DNA from: Chloroflexota bacterium
GTDB lineage: Bacteria; Chloroflexota; Dehalococcoidia; SM23-28-2; RBG-16-64-32
Assembly (NCBI GenBank): GCA_022565075.1
Contig: JADFKG010000034.1
Span: forward strand, 1 to 14,915
Direction of reading: 5' to 3'
DNA length: 14,915 nucleotides
Numbering within the stretch: position 1 is the first letter of the stretch; every line of letters begins with the position of its first letter. Position numbers and translations under genes: made by a program. The notes beneath the pieces are model-generated. The model was not told the origin of the DNA. It made no database searches and worked only from the letters and a program-made list of their open reading frames with translations. Below, in pieces: positions 6,152 to 13,271 of the stretch.

Positions 6152-8692
6152 TTGGCCAGGATATACCGAGTCCGCCGCAAACGGGCACGACAGGTGAACG
6201 TCCGGCGCGGCCGTACCTTCCGCTCTCGCCTGACGTCGCTTCTCACGGCGATGCTCTTCGCCGGCGTCCTCGGCGTCATCGCCGTCGGCGTTGGGGGCTT
6301 CATCGTCTACGAGGGCTACGCCAACGACCTGCGCGAGCCGCAAGAGGTGATCAACTCGAACAGCATCGGGTCGAGCATCATCTACGACCGTAACGGTACC
6401 AAGCTGTACGAATACGTCCCGGAATTCGAGGGGCTGCGCGATCCGGTGCCGCTGGCCGAGATCTCGCCGTACCTCCTCGCCGCCACGATCGCAACGGAGG
6501 ACGCCAGCTTCTACGGAAACCCGGGCGTCAACTACAGGGGCCTTGCCCGCGCCGCCTGGGAGAACCTGACGCCGTTCGGCCCCGGCCTCTTCGAGGGCAG
6601 TGGCGGTAGCTCCATCACTCAGCAACTCGCACGCAACATCTACATCGACTTTGACGAGAGGGCGACGCGTGGAACCACGGGAGTCGAGCGCAAGATCAAA
6701 GAGACCGTGATCGCCTTCGAACTCAAGCAGAACTACTCCGACGATCAGATCCTGGAGTGGTACCTGAACCAGATCTTCTACGGCGCCAACGCTTACGGCG
6801 CCGAGGCCGCGGCCAGCCAGTTCTTCGGCAAGGACGCGAAAGATCTGACGCTCGCCCAGGCCTCTTTCCTCGCCGGACTCCCGCAGGCGCCCGGCGACTA
6901 CGACCCGACGAACTCCGAGAAGCTCCCGTTCGCCGAGGCGCGCCAGCTCCAGGTCCTCGACTTGATGATCGAGCACCTGAACCAAGTGAACTCGATCCCG
7001 ACGGCCGGCGACAAGGACAACCCGCTGCTCACGCTTACCGTCGCCGAGATCGAAGCCGCGAAGGACGAGCCTCTGGAGTTTGTCTACTCCTCGATCGACA
7101 TCCTCGCGCCGCACTGGGTCTGGTACGTCGAGGACCAGGTGACGAAGATGTGCCACGCCGAACTGTTCGAGCCGCCCGGCGACATCTCCTGCGACAAGGT
7201 CGTACGCCAGGGCGGCCTACGCATCACCTCAACGATCGACCTCGGCCTTACATCAATCGCCGAGCGGATCATCGAGGAAGAGATCTCGCGCACAGAGGCC
7301 CAGTATGGCGGGCACAACGCATCGCTCGTGGCGATCCGTCCGGGCACGGGCGAGATCCTCGCTTATGTCGGCAGCCGCGACTACGATCGCGAGGACATCG
7401 CCGGCGAGGTCGACATCGCCCTCTCTCTACAGTCGCACGGCTCGACGATGAAGGTGTTCACGTACCTCAAGGCGTTCGAGGACGGCTGGGTGCCATCGAC
7501 CTTCGTGGAAGATAAGAAACTCGTGCTGGATGTCGGCGGTCAACCACGCGCCGTCAACAACTGGAACAACGCCTTCCTGGGCAAGATCACGGTCCGCACG
7601 GGCCTCTCGCAGTCGGTCAACACCACAGCCGTGCGCACGCTGATGGACGTGGGCGAAGACCGCATGCGCGAACTTGCGCACCGCATGGGCATCACCGACC
7701 TTCGCCAGGGCGATTGCGGGCCGACGATCACGCTCGGCGCCTGCGAAGTGAAGCTCATCGACCAGACGTTCGCCTACGCCGTGATCGCCAACAACGGCAC
7801 GATGATCGGCCGTCCAACGTCCGAAGACCTGCCCTCTGACTACCGCCAACTCGACCAGGTCTCCGTGCTCTCGATCATGGACGCCGACGGGAACCCCGTC
7901 TATACGTTCAACCACCCCGACGAAGTGCAAGTGGTCGAGCCGGCATACGCCTACATGATCACGGACATCCTCTCCCGGGACGCGATCAATTGGAGCCGCT
8001 TGACGATCGACCGGCCGGCTGCCTCCAAGACGGGAACCAGCGAAGAGTATCGTGACGGCGTGCTGATGGGCTATACGCCCGATCTGGCCGTCGGCGTCTG
8101 GATGGGCAACGCCGACAACTCACCGATGGCCGTGGGCACCTACTCGTCCGTCGGCTCGGGGCCCATCTGGCGTATCTTCATGAAGGAAGCGCACGCTTAC
8201 ATGGAGCTGGAGCCACGATCCTTCGAACAGCCCAGCGACGTCTCTCTCATCAGCTGCGGCGGCCGCAGCGAAGTCTTCAAGACGGACACACCGACGGTCA
8301 AGCCCGGTGGCTGCCGAGGCCCGGCCGGTACCCCCGGGAGCACCGCGACACCGGCGCCTCGAGGCCCGGTTTTCCCGACGAATACCGGTGGCGCCACGCC
8401 GACTCCGGACCCGGACGAGCAGACCGTCTTCTACTACACCGTCCGCGAGGGTGACACGATTGAGTCCGTCGCAACGCTGTTCTTCGTCGACCTCGATGAC
8501 CTGCGCAAAGCGAACCGCCTCGGCGAAGGCGATCTCATCTTCGCCGGCGACGTGCTCATTATCCCGGGGCAGATCCAGGGCGACCCGGGCCCGGAGCCGG
8601 AGCCAGAGCCGGAGCCGGAGCCAGAGCCCGAGCCAGAGCCCGAGCCCGAGCCCGAGCCAGACTTCGAGCCCGTCCCTTCCGCTGCTGACTGA
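6152..8692 (+). CDS. Class A penicillin-binding protein (GT51 plus transpeptidase) with C-terminal LysM and Glu-Pro tail
   Basis: This 846-aa bifunctional enzyme polymerises lipid II and cross-links peptidoglycan outside the membrane. After a basic tail, residues 31-53 form the membrane anchor. The glycosyltransferase has catalytic Glu116 in ATEDASFYGNPG (an Asn where many members have His), GGSSITQQLARN (151-162), RKIKE, ILEWYLNQIFYGANAYG and LAGLPQAP. The transpeptidase shows STMK (Ser431), SVN (488-490) and KTGTS (626-630). A LysM domain spans about 760-805, and residues 814-836 are alternating Pro-Glu. Six cysteines fall in three close pairs (334/347, 522/531, 702/721), suggesting disulfides. 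The start is TTG at 6152 with AGGA 6 nt upstream; the next ATG would delete the basic tail. A C-terminal LysM on a class A PBP is unusual and probably adds glycan binding. Confidence 0.95.
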   Translation: MARIYRVRRKRARQVNVRRGRTFRSRLTSLLTAMLFAGVLGVIAVGVGGFIVYEGYANDLREPQEVINSNSIGSSIIYDRNGTKLYEYVPEFEGLRDPVPLAEISPYLLAATIATEDASFYGNPGVNYRGLARAAWENLTPFGPGLFEGSGGSSITQQLARNIYIDFDERATRGTTGVERKIKETVIAFELKQNYSDDQILEWYLNQIFYGANAYGAEAAASQFFGKDAKDLTLAQASFLAGLPQAPGDYDPTNSEKLPFAEARQLQVLDLMIEHLNQVNSIPTAGDKDNPLLTLTVAEIEAAKDEPLEFVYSSIDILAPHWVWYVEDQVTKMCHAELFEPPGDISCDKVVRQGGLRITSTIDLGLTSIAERIIEEEISRTEAQYGGHNASLVAIRPGTGEILAYVGSRDYDREDIAGEVDIALSLQSHGSTMKVFTYLKAFEDGWVPSTFVEDKKLVLDVGGQPRAVNNWNNAFLGKITVRTGLSQSVNTTAVRTLMDVGEDRMRELAHRMGITDLRQGDCGPTITLGACEVKLIDQTFAYAVIANNGTMIGRPTSEDLPSDYRQLDQVSVLSIMDADGNPVYTFNHPDEVQVVEPAYAYMITDILSRDAINWSRLTIDRPAASKTGTSEEYRDGVLMGYTPDLAVGVWMGNADNSPMAVGTYSSVGSGPIWRIFMKEAHAYMELEPRSFEQPSDVSLISCGGRSEVFKTDTPTVKPGGCRGPAGTPGSTATPAPRGPVFPTNTGGATPTPDPDEQTVFYYTVREGDTIESVATLFFVDLDDLRKANRLGEGDLIFAGDVLIIPGQIQGDPGPEPEPEPEPEPEPEPEPEPEPEPDFEPVPSAAD
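8591..8659 (+). repeat. GAGCC(N) hexanucleotide repeat coding for (Pro-Glu)n
   Basis: About twelve imperfect GAGCCN units code for alternating Pro and Glu near the end of the penicillin-binding protein. The third codon base varies among A, C and G, so the dipeptide pattern is kept while the DNA differs. This suggests selection for the protein sequence. Unit number could vary between strains. Confidence 0.9.
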
Positions 8693-8745
8693 CCCGTCCT
8701 CCGCTTGCTGTGACGACTTGCCGGGCAGTACCTAGTTTCGATATG

Positions 8746-8792
8746 AGCCGCGCTGCGGAAAGTCCCGCCTGAGGGTAACGAGGACCGCGGCT
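8746..8792. repeat. Nested inverted repeat at the left edge of the permease remnant
   Basis: AGCCGCG (8746-8752) and CGCGGCT (8786-8792) are perfect 7-bp arms. They enclose a second small hairpin, GCGG (8755-8758) with CCGC (8765-8768). There is no T-tract. The element sits between the end of the penicillin-binding protein and the first recognisable permease codons, so it may mark a deletion or insertion junction. Confidence 0.35.
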
Positions 8793-9161
8793 AACAGCAG
8801 CTTCAACACCTTCCCGCTGCTTGGGTCGATCCTGGCCAGAGACCGCTACCTGCCACGGCAGTTCAACTTCCGCGGCGACCGCCCGGCGTTCTCCAACGGC
8901 ATCCTCGTGCAGGGCGTCATCGCCTGCGTGCTGCTGGTCATCTACGGCGCCTCGGTCACGAAGCTGATCCCGCTTTACGCCGTTGTCGTCTTCATCGCCT
9001 TCAGCCTGTCGCAATTGGGCATGGTGAAGCGCTGGTGGACGCGGCGCGGGCCGGGCTGGCGAGTGAGCATGGCGATGAACGTCGTCGGACTCGTCGCGAC
9101 GGCCGCTGTCGCAGTGATCATCGGCGCCACGAGGTCCGGCGCAGGGCGCCCGCCGGACTAG
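8787..9161 (+). pseudogene. Remnant of an APC-family amino acid permease
   Basis: From 8787 one frame reads about 120 residues that look like the late part of an APC-superfamily permease: SSFNTFPLLGSILARDRYLP, then RGDRPAFSNGI, KLIPLYAVVVFIAFSLSQ and a further membrane segment ending VIIGATR. Full-length relatives have roughly 450-700 residues and an N-terminal half with most transmembrane helices, which is absent here. Upstream, the frame has a stop at 8733-8735 and no sensible start. The C-terminus ends abruptly in RSGAGRPPD, where family members continue into another helix. The tail coincides with a hairpin at the junction with the next gene. The fragment is therefore broken at both ends and very unlikely to work. 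Part of its 3' end overlaps the stop codon of the opposite-strand gene. Confidence 0.8.
9134..9158. terminator. Hairpin between convergent genes, terminator-like without T-tract
   Basis: GTCCGGCG (9134-9141) and CGCCGGAC (9151-9158) form a perfect 8-bp stem with a 9-nt loop. On the minus strand it lies at the stop of the metallopeptidase gene, and on the plus strand at the end of the permease remnant. Neither side has a run of T, so intrinsic termination would be weak. It may instead protect 3' ends. Confidence 0.4.
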
Positions 9162-10384
9162 CCGCCGAGCAGCCGGTCAAGTTCGCTCTGCGACGTGATC
9201 CCTGCGGCCTGCCGCACGAACTCGCCGGGCGAGCCGGCCCGCTCCAGGAGCGCGGCCAGCTTCGGGCCGATCGGGTCGATGGAGGCGGGCGTGTCCGCGT
9301 AGAATCCGTAGAACGCGAAGTAGGCCTGGTTCAGCCGCCGGATGTAGCGGCCCTTCGCCTCGAACTCGTCGCGCTTGCGTTCCATCAGCGCCTCCGCCTC
9401 CTCGATCCGGCCGTCCGCCAGCAGCTCCTCAACGTCCAGGCGCAGCGCCCGCATCTCGGCACCGAAATCGAACGGCTCATCCACCGCGCTTGGCGTCGGC
9501 GGGGGAGTGAGGCTCGGGCCGGGCGTTGGCGGGGCCGTCTCAGGCTCCAACGGGCCGTACTTGTCGAAGTAGAGGCGCGCCAACTCGCTCCCGGCGATGT
9601 TGGCGACGCTCTCGTTCAGCGTGCGGGCCTCACCGCCTTTGATATAGCTGCGGCCCAGCGGGAAGAAGATCAGGTACTGGTGCAGCCACTCGTGGAACAC
9701 CGTATCGACGACGCGCTCGTAGGATCGGCCTTCCCTGACCACGCTGGGGTACGTCGCCACGCCACCCGTCGTCACGACCAGCGCCGAGACTTCGGGGTCG
9801 TCGCTCTCGACGCCGGCCTCGATAGCGAGCGCCGTCTCACTCGAGAGGCCAGGCGTCAGCAGGTACGACTCGTCCAGCTCGATGCGGTCGCGCGGCGAGA
9901 CCGCGAGGACGCGCGGCGGCGGGTCGATCTCGAAGTCGACCGGCGGGAAGATCAGCCCGAGGTCGCTGAAGAGCGGTGGCTCCAGCGCCAGGTTCTGCTC
10001 CTCCAGCACGGACGTCACGCGTCCCTCGATGATGTCCTCGACGCGCGCTTCGAGGTCGCCTCGTTCGTCCTCGGCCCGCGCCAGCCCGTCTGAGCCCGGA
10101 GCGTCGCCGGCCAGCCGGCCGATCTCGTCGCCCAGCTCGAAGTAGCGTCGCAGCGCGTCGTCGTCGCTGCCTTCCTCGTCGCGGAAGACGCCGCCGATCT
10201 TGTACAGCCACTTCTGCGGCAAGTGCTTCAGCTCCCAGGTGACCAGGTTGAACGAGTTGCGGTTCGCCGCCGCCTCGGCCGCGTCCGACGGCCCCGTCGC
10301 CTCGAAGACCAACGCGGCTCCCACGACCGCAAAAGCAGCGAGCATCATCAGACAGGCGGCGTAGGCCGCGATCACGTTTCGCAT
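9158..10384 (-). CDS. Membrane-anchored HExxH metallopeptidase-like protein, family uncertain
   Basis: This 408-aa protein begins with a transmembrane segment (residues 5-26) that probably anchors it facing outwards. HEWLH (231-235) is a zinc-metallopeptidase HExxH motif, and NESVANIAGSE (257-267) supplies a candidate third ligand, Glu258. The spacing and the NESxA wording recall gluzincin-like putative aminopeptidases. A Pro/Thr-rich segment (about 273-298) interrupts the chain before a charged helical region (about 305-350) and a C-terminal SPGEFVRQAAGI stretch. I chose ATG at 10384 because the anchor follows directly and AGGA lies 3 nt upstream; an upstream frame to 10540 adds an Arg-rich tail overlapping the substrate-binding protein gene. 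It follows that gene by 44 nt and may be in the same operon. I do not recognise a named family. Confidence 0.75.
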   Translation of the reverse strand: MRNVIAAYAACLMMLAAFAVVGAALVFEATGPSDAAEAAANRNSFNLVTWELKHLPQKWLYKIGGVFRDEEGSDDDALRRYFELGDEIGRLAGDAPGSDGLARAEDERGDLEARVEDIIEGRVTSVLEEQNLALEPPLFSDLGLIFPPVDFEIDPPPRVLAVSPRDRIELDESYLLTPGLSSETALAIEAGVESDDPEVSALVVTTGGVATYPSVVREGRSYERVVDTVFHEWLHQYLIFFPLGRSYIKGGEARTLNESVANIAGSELARLYFDKYGPLEPETAPPTPGPSLTPPPTPSAVDEPFDFGAEMRALRLDVEELLADGRIEEAEALMERKRDEFEAKGRYIRRLNQAYFAFYGFYADTPASIDPIGPKLAALLERAGSPGEFVRQAAGITSQSELDRLLGG

Positions 10385-10428
10385 CGTCCTATTGTGATAC
10401 GTCCGCGCTGGTCTGGCGCCCCTGCTGG

Positions 10429-11493
10429 CTACTCGCCGCCGTCGTACGCCATGAAGTCTTCCGTGAAGACGACAGACAGGTCCGCGATCGCTCGTGGCAG
10501 ACCGTCGTGCTCGATCAGGAAGTCGTGCAGCGCTTGCCACTGCGAAAGCGTTTGCCCGCCGAGGCCCAGGCTCTCGTCGAAGGCGCCGGGCTGCGCCATT
10601 TCGAGCTCGGTGTCCAGCATATAGCGCTGGTGTTCGCGTTCCTCGTTCGGCGCGTACTGCAGCACGATGTCGATAGCCTCCTCGCGGTTCGCTTCCGCGT
10701 AAGCGATTCCGCGCAGGACGGCGCGCGTGAAGCGGGCAGTGATGTCCGGATTCTCCGCCGCGTACTCGGGCGTCGTCACGTACGACAGGCCGAGAGTCGG
10801 CGCGCCGTAGTCGGCTGCGGTGAAGACAAGAGTCTCGAAGCCCAGGCGGCTCAGCGTGTCCGGCTCGTTGGCGATGAACACGGGGAAGATGTCAACGAGC
10901 CCCTCCGTCAGCACCTGCGGCGCGAACCCGACTCGCACTTCCTCGACGTCGGAGCGTTCGATGCCATTCGCCTCGAGGATCGCCAGGTAGTCCGGCGGCA
11001 CCTCGCTGCCCTTGTAGCCAGCAATCTTGCCTGCCCAGTCTGCGGGGCTCTCGATGCCGGAGTCTGCCAGCACCGCGAACCCTTGCTGGCCCGTCTGGCC
11101 AATCAACGCCAGCGAGACGACCTCGATCACCGGGTCGCCGGTCCACTTCTCCAGGAGCGACGAAGCGTCGGACGTCGAGAACTGCACCTGACCCGTGGCG
11201 AGCAGCCGAAAGTTGTCGCCGGGCGTAGCGACGTGCTGGATCTCTACCGCCAGGTTCTCCTCGGCGAAGAAGCCCTTCTCTTGCGCCACGTAGGCGCCGA
11301 CGAACGGCAGGTTGGCCTGTGGCTTGAAGCCGGCGATGAACGTCACTTCGTCCGGCGGGGATCCGGCGCCGGTCGCGCTGATCGCGGACGGCCCCGGAGT
11401 ACCGCCGCCATCGTCGTCATCGTTGCAGGCTGTGAAGACGACGATGGCCAACAGCGCTGATAACAGAACGATTGCGAATACATGCTTCTTCAT
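10429..11493 (-). CDS. ABC transporter substrate-binding lipoprotein, NMT1/THI5-like
   Basis: This 354-aa exported lipoprotein has the start MKK, a hydrophobic segment (6-20) and a lipobox ending at Cys23 (VFTAC). An Asp/Gly-rich linker follows. The mature domain begins with VTFIAGFKPQANLPFVGAYV, then QEKGFFAEENLAVEI (71-85) and GDNFRLLATGQVQFSTSDAS, the usual opening of NMT1/THI5-type binding proteins. Characterised members bind thiamine pyrimidines (ThiY) or riboflavin (RibY of Chloroflexus); related SsuA/TauA proteins bind sulfonates. The ligand cannot be told from sequence. ATG 11493 lies 12 nt after the permease stop with GGAGA upstream, so it belongs to the same operon. Confidence 0.88.
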   Translation of the reverse strand: MKKHVFAIVLLSALLAIVVFTACNDDDDGGGTPGPSAISATGAGSPPDEVTFIAGFKPQANLPFVGAYVAQEKGFFAEENLAVEIQHVATPGDNFRLLATGQVQFSTSDASSLLEKWTGDPVIEVVSLALIGQTGQQGFAVLADSGIESPADWAGKIAGYKGSEVPPDYLAILEANGIERSDVEEVRVGFAPQVLTEGLVDIFPVFIANEPDTLSRLGFETLVFTAADYGAPTLGLSYVTTPEYAAENPDITARFTRAVLRGIAYAEANREEAIDIVLQYAPNEEREHQRYMLDTELEMAQPGAFDESLGLGGQTLSQWQALHDFLIEHDGLPRAIADLSVVFTEDFMAYDGGE

Positions 11494-11505
11494 TGCGAGA
11501 GTCTC

Positions 11506-12297
11506 CTATCGGGTGCTCCGGACGGACTCGTGCCAGAACAGCACGCGGCGCTCTAGGAGCGAAAGGGCGATGTTGATAACGACGCCGATCACCGCCAGCA
11601 CGGCGATCGCAGAGAAAAGCTCCGGCGTGCGCAGGTTCTGAGCCGCCGAGTAGACGACGAAGCCAAGGCCGCGGTTGCCGGTGAACCACTCGGCGATGAC
11701 AGCACCGACGAGCGCCAGCGGGTAGGTGATGCGCAGAGCGCTGAACAGGTATGGCAGCGAGCTTGGGACGCGCAGCTTCCAGAAGACGCTCCACGGCGAG
11801 GCGCGCAGCGAGCGCATGAACTCCAGCGCCCCGGAGTCCACGTCCCGGAAGCCGATGAGGGCGTTGACGAGCATCGGGAAGAAGCAGAGCAGGGCGGCGA
11901 GGAAGATCTTGGGCGTCGTGCCGAATCCGAAGATTATGATCAGCACCGGCGCGATCGCCACGAGTGGCGTCACCTTCATCGCGATCGCCAGCGGCAGCAG
12001 CCCGCGCTCCACGGGACGCGAGTGCGCCATGATCACGGCCAGCGTGATCGCCACCGCCGACCCGGCGATCAGCCCGAGCGTCGCCTCGTACAGCGTCCAC
12101 CAGCCCTGCTCCCAGAAGTAACCAGGATCGTCGAAGAAGCGCTCCCAGACGTCGGACGGCGCCGGGACCACCAGTATCGAGACGTCCCGCCAGGCGACGT
12201 ACGCCTCCCAGAGGCCGATCACAACCGCGAAGGCGATCGCCGGCGGCAGCCCGTAAACGGCGACGCCGCGCAGGATGCTGCTCAAGCGCCCGTTCAC
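11506..12297 (-). CDS. ABC transporter permease, SsuC/ThiX-like
   Basis: This 263-aa membrane subunit has about six hydrophobic helices (near 12-31, 69-91, 102-125, 130-150, 183-203 and 228-247). The cytoplasmic EAA-type loop (about 157-182), ending in KLRVPSSLPYL, contacts the ATPase. The VVPAPSDVWE segment near residue 43 is typical of the nitrate/sulfonate/taurine/HMP permease group. The start is GTG at 12297, overlapping the ATPase stop codon by 4 nt (GTGA), a classic coupled junction. Confidence 0.92.
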   Translation of the reverse strand: MNGRLSSILRGVAVYGLPPAIAFAVVIGLWEAYVAWRDVSILVVPAPSDVWERFFDDPGYFWEQGWWTLYEATLGLIAGSAVAITLAVIMAHSRPVERGLLPLAIAMKVTPLVAIAPVLIIIFGFGTTPKIFLAALLCFFPMLVNALIGFRDVDSGALEFMRSLRASPWSVFWKLRVPSSLPYLFSALRITYPLALVGAVIAEWFTGNRGLGFVVYSAAQNLRTPELFSAIAVLAVIGVVINIALSLLERRVLFWHESVRSTR

Positions 12298-13082
12298 GCT
12301 GCCGCTCCGTCGAGCAGGCCGCGCAGGTGGTCCGCGTAGTCCAGGAACGGCGCGCTGCGTTCGATCTCCTGCGTTCGTGGCCGCGGCAGTTCAACCGCGG
12401 TGTCCGCGACGACCCGCCCCGGCCGGCCGTTGATCACGATGATGCGGTCGGACATCACGATCGCCTCCGTGATCGAGTGCGTGACGAACAGCACTGTCTT
12501 GCGCGCTGCCGCCTTCGCCTGCGAGGCCCAGATGCGCAGCAGCTCGTATCGCATCGCCGTGCGCGTGATCTCGTCCAGCGCGCCGAACGGCTCATCCATC
12601 AGGAGCAGCGTCGGGTCGACGGCCAGCGCCCGGGCGATCGCTACGCGCTGCGCCATGCCGCCCGAGAGCTGATGCGGGTAGTAGTCGCGGAACTCGCTAA
12701 GGCCGACGAGGTTGAGCAGCGACTCGGCCTCCGTGCCGCGCCGCCGCGCACCGTCGATCTCCAGAGGCAGGCGCACGTTCCCGGCCACCGTGCGCCATGG
12801 CAGTAGCGCTGGCTCCTGGAAGACGATGCCAATGTCGTGTCGTCGCTGGGCGTCGCGCGGCGGGGCGCCGTCAATTCGTACCGAACCCGCCGACGGCGCC
12901 AGCAGCCCGCCGACGATCCGCAGCAGCGTCGACTTGCCGCAGCCGCTCGGCCCGATGATCGACGTGAACTGTCCGTGTGGCACGTCCATCGACACGTCAT
13001 CGAGGACGTGCAGCGGTTCGCGTCCGTCCGTAAAGACATGGGACAGACCGCGCAGTCGGACGTGCTGGGTTTCGTTGGCCAT
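12294..13082 (-). CDS. ABC transporter ATP-binding protein, SsuB/TauB/ThiZ-like
   Basis: This 262-aa ATPase powers the transporter. It shows Walker A GPSGCGKS (44-51), Q-loop Gln89 in VFQEPALLPW, signature LSGGMAQR (139-146), Walker B LLLMDEP (159-165) with catalytic Glu164, and H-loop His202 in FVTHSITEA. The ALLPW and THSITEA wording is typical of the nitrate/sulfonate/taurine/HMP class. The start is ATG at 13082 with GAGG about 10 nt upstream. The frame stays open in the antisense of the LLM gene up to 14264, but that extension is not coding. It is the first gene of the operon and follows a structured leader. Confidence 0.95.
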   Translation of the reverse strand: MANETQHVRLRGLSHVFTDGREPLHVLDDVSMDVPHGQFTSIIGPSGCGKSTLLRIVGGLLAPSAGSVRIDGAPPRDAQRRHDIGIVFQEPALLPWRTVAGNVRLPLEIDGARRRGTEAESLLNLVGLSEFRDYYPHQLSGGMAQRVAIARALAVDPTLLLMDEPFGALDEITRTAMRYELLRIWASQAKAAARKTVLFVTHSITEAIVMSDRIIVINGRPGRVVADTAVELPRPRTQEIERSAPFLDYADHLRGLLDGAAA

Positions 13083-13191
13083 GCCGAAGCTACCTCGTAT
13101 GGTTATCCGCTGCGGGGGTGCGATGCGAGAAGCATGGCCAACGGCTCGTAAGGCCGGAGGCGCACCCCGCGCCACAATCTCCGGCGAGCCG
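13083..13191 (-). promoter_or_regulatory. Structured 5' leader of the ABC operon, candidate regulatory RNA
   Basis: Read on the minus strand from the predicted start at about 13191, the leader begins with a nested hairpin. GGCTCG (13190-13185) pairs with CGAGCC (13148-13143), CCGGAG (13184-13179) with CTCCGG (13159-13154), and GCGC (13172-13169) with GCGC (13163-13160). One-sided bulges are ATTGTG and CCTTA, and the apical loop is GGGGT. A small hairpin (ATGC/GCAT, 13135-13123) follows. Then GCACCCCCGC (13121-13112) can pair with GCGGGGTGC of the apical region (13170-13162, one bulged C on the 13121-13112 strand), either as a pseudoknot or as an alternative fold. It ends shortly before the GAGG and ATG of the ATPase gene. 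I found no match to TPP, FMN or guanidine riboswitch consensus. Confidence 0.5.
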
Positions 13192-13197
13192 ATCACG

Positions 13198-13227
13198 ATT
13201 GTATGCGCGCTGCCTGCCTGCGCGCAA
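13198..13227 (-). promoter_or_regulatory. Predicted promoter of the ABC operon
   Basis: On the minus strand, TACAAT (13203-13198) matches the -10 consensus at 5 of 6, and TTGCGC (13227-13222) lies 18 nt upstream with the conserved TTG. The expected start is 13191, one base before the first paired base of the leader hairpin. Confidence 0.5.
13204..13226. promoter_or_regulatory. Palindromic operator candidate in the ABC operon promoter
   Basis: TGCGCGC (13204-13210) and GCGCGCA (13220-13226) are perfect 7-bp inverted arms with a 9-nt spacer (tgcctgcct). The palindrome fills the space between the -35 and -10 boxes of the minus-strand promoter and overlaps the -35. A dimeric repressor bound here would block that promoter. 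It lies about 30 nt upstream of the LLM -10 box and could affect it too. Confidence 0.45.
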
Positions 13228-13256
13228 ACTGAGATGGCGGCCTGGGTTCGCAGTTG

Positions 13257-13262
13257 TATACT
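13257..13262 (+). promoter_or_regulatory. -10 box of the LLM oxidoreductase gene
   Basis: TATACT matches TATAAT at 5 of 6 and ends 9 nt before the ATG at 13272. No Shine-Dalgarno lies between, so the transcript is probably leaderless or nearly so. No good -35 is seen at 16-19 nt. Confidence 0.45.
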
Positions 13263-13271
13263 GGCGCCACT

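Noticed and set aside
5867..7156. Minus-strand open frame of 429 codons across the methyltransferase and PBP genes
   Set aside because: It spans two recognised genes on the other strand and has no domain signature.
8751..8785. GGAAAGTCC and GGTAACGA resemble RNase P RNA segments
   Set aside because: Only about 30 nt resemble it and the region before the permease remnant is too short for the rest of the RNA.
13083..13191. Possible TPP riboswitch, suggested by GGGGTGC and GGATAACCA-like wording in the ABC leader
   Set aside because: The diagnostic CTGAGA and ACCTGAT motifs and the normal helix order are absent. A CTGAGA at 13229-13234 lies on the opposite strand and upstream of the leader.
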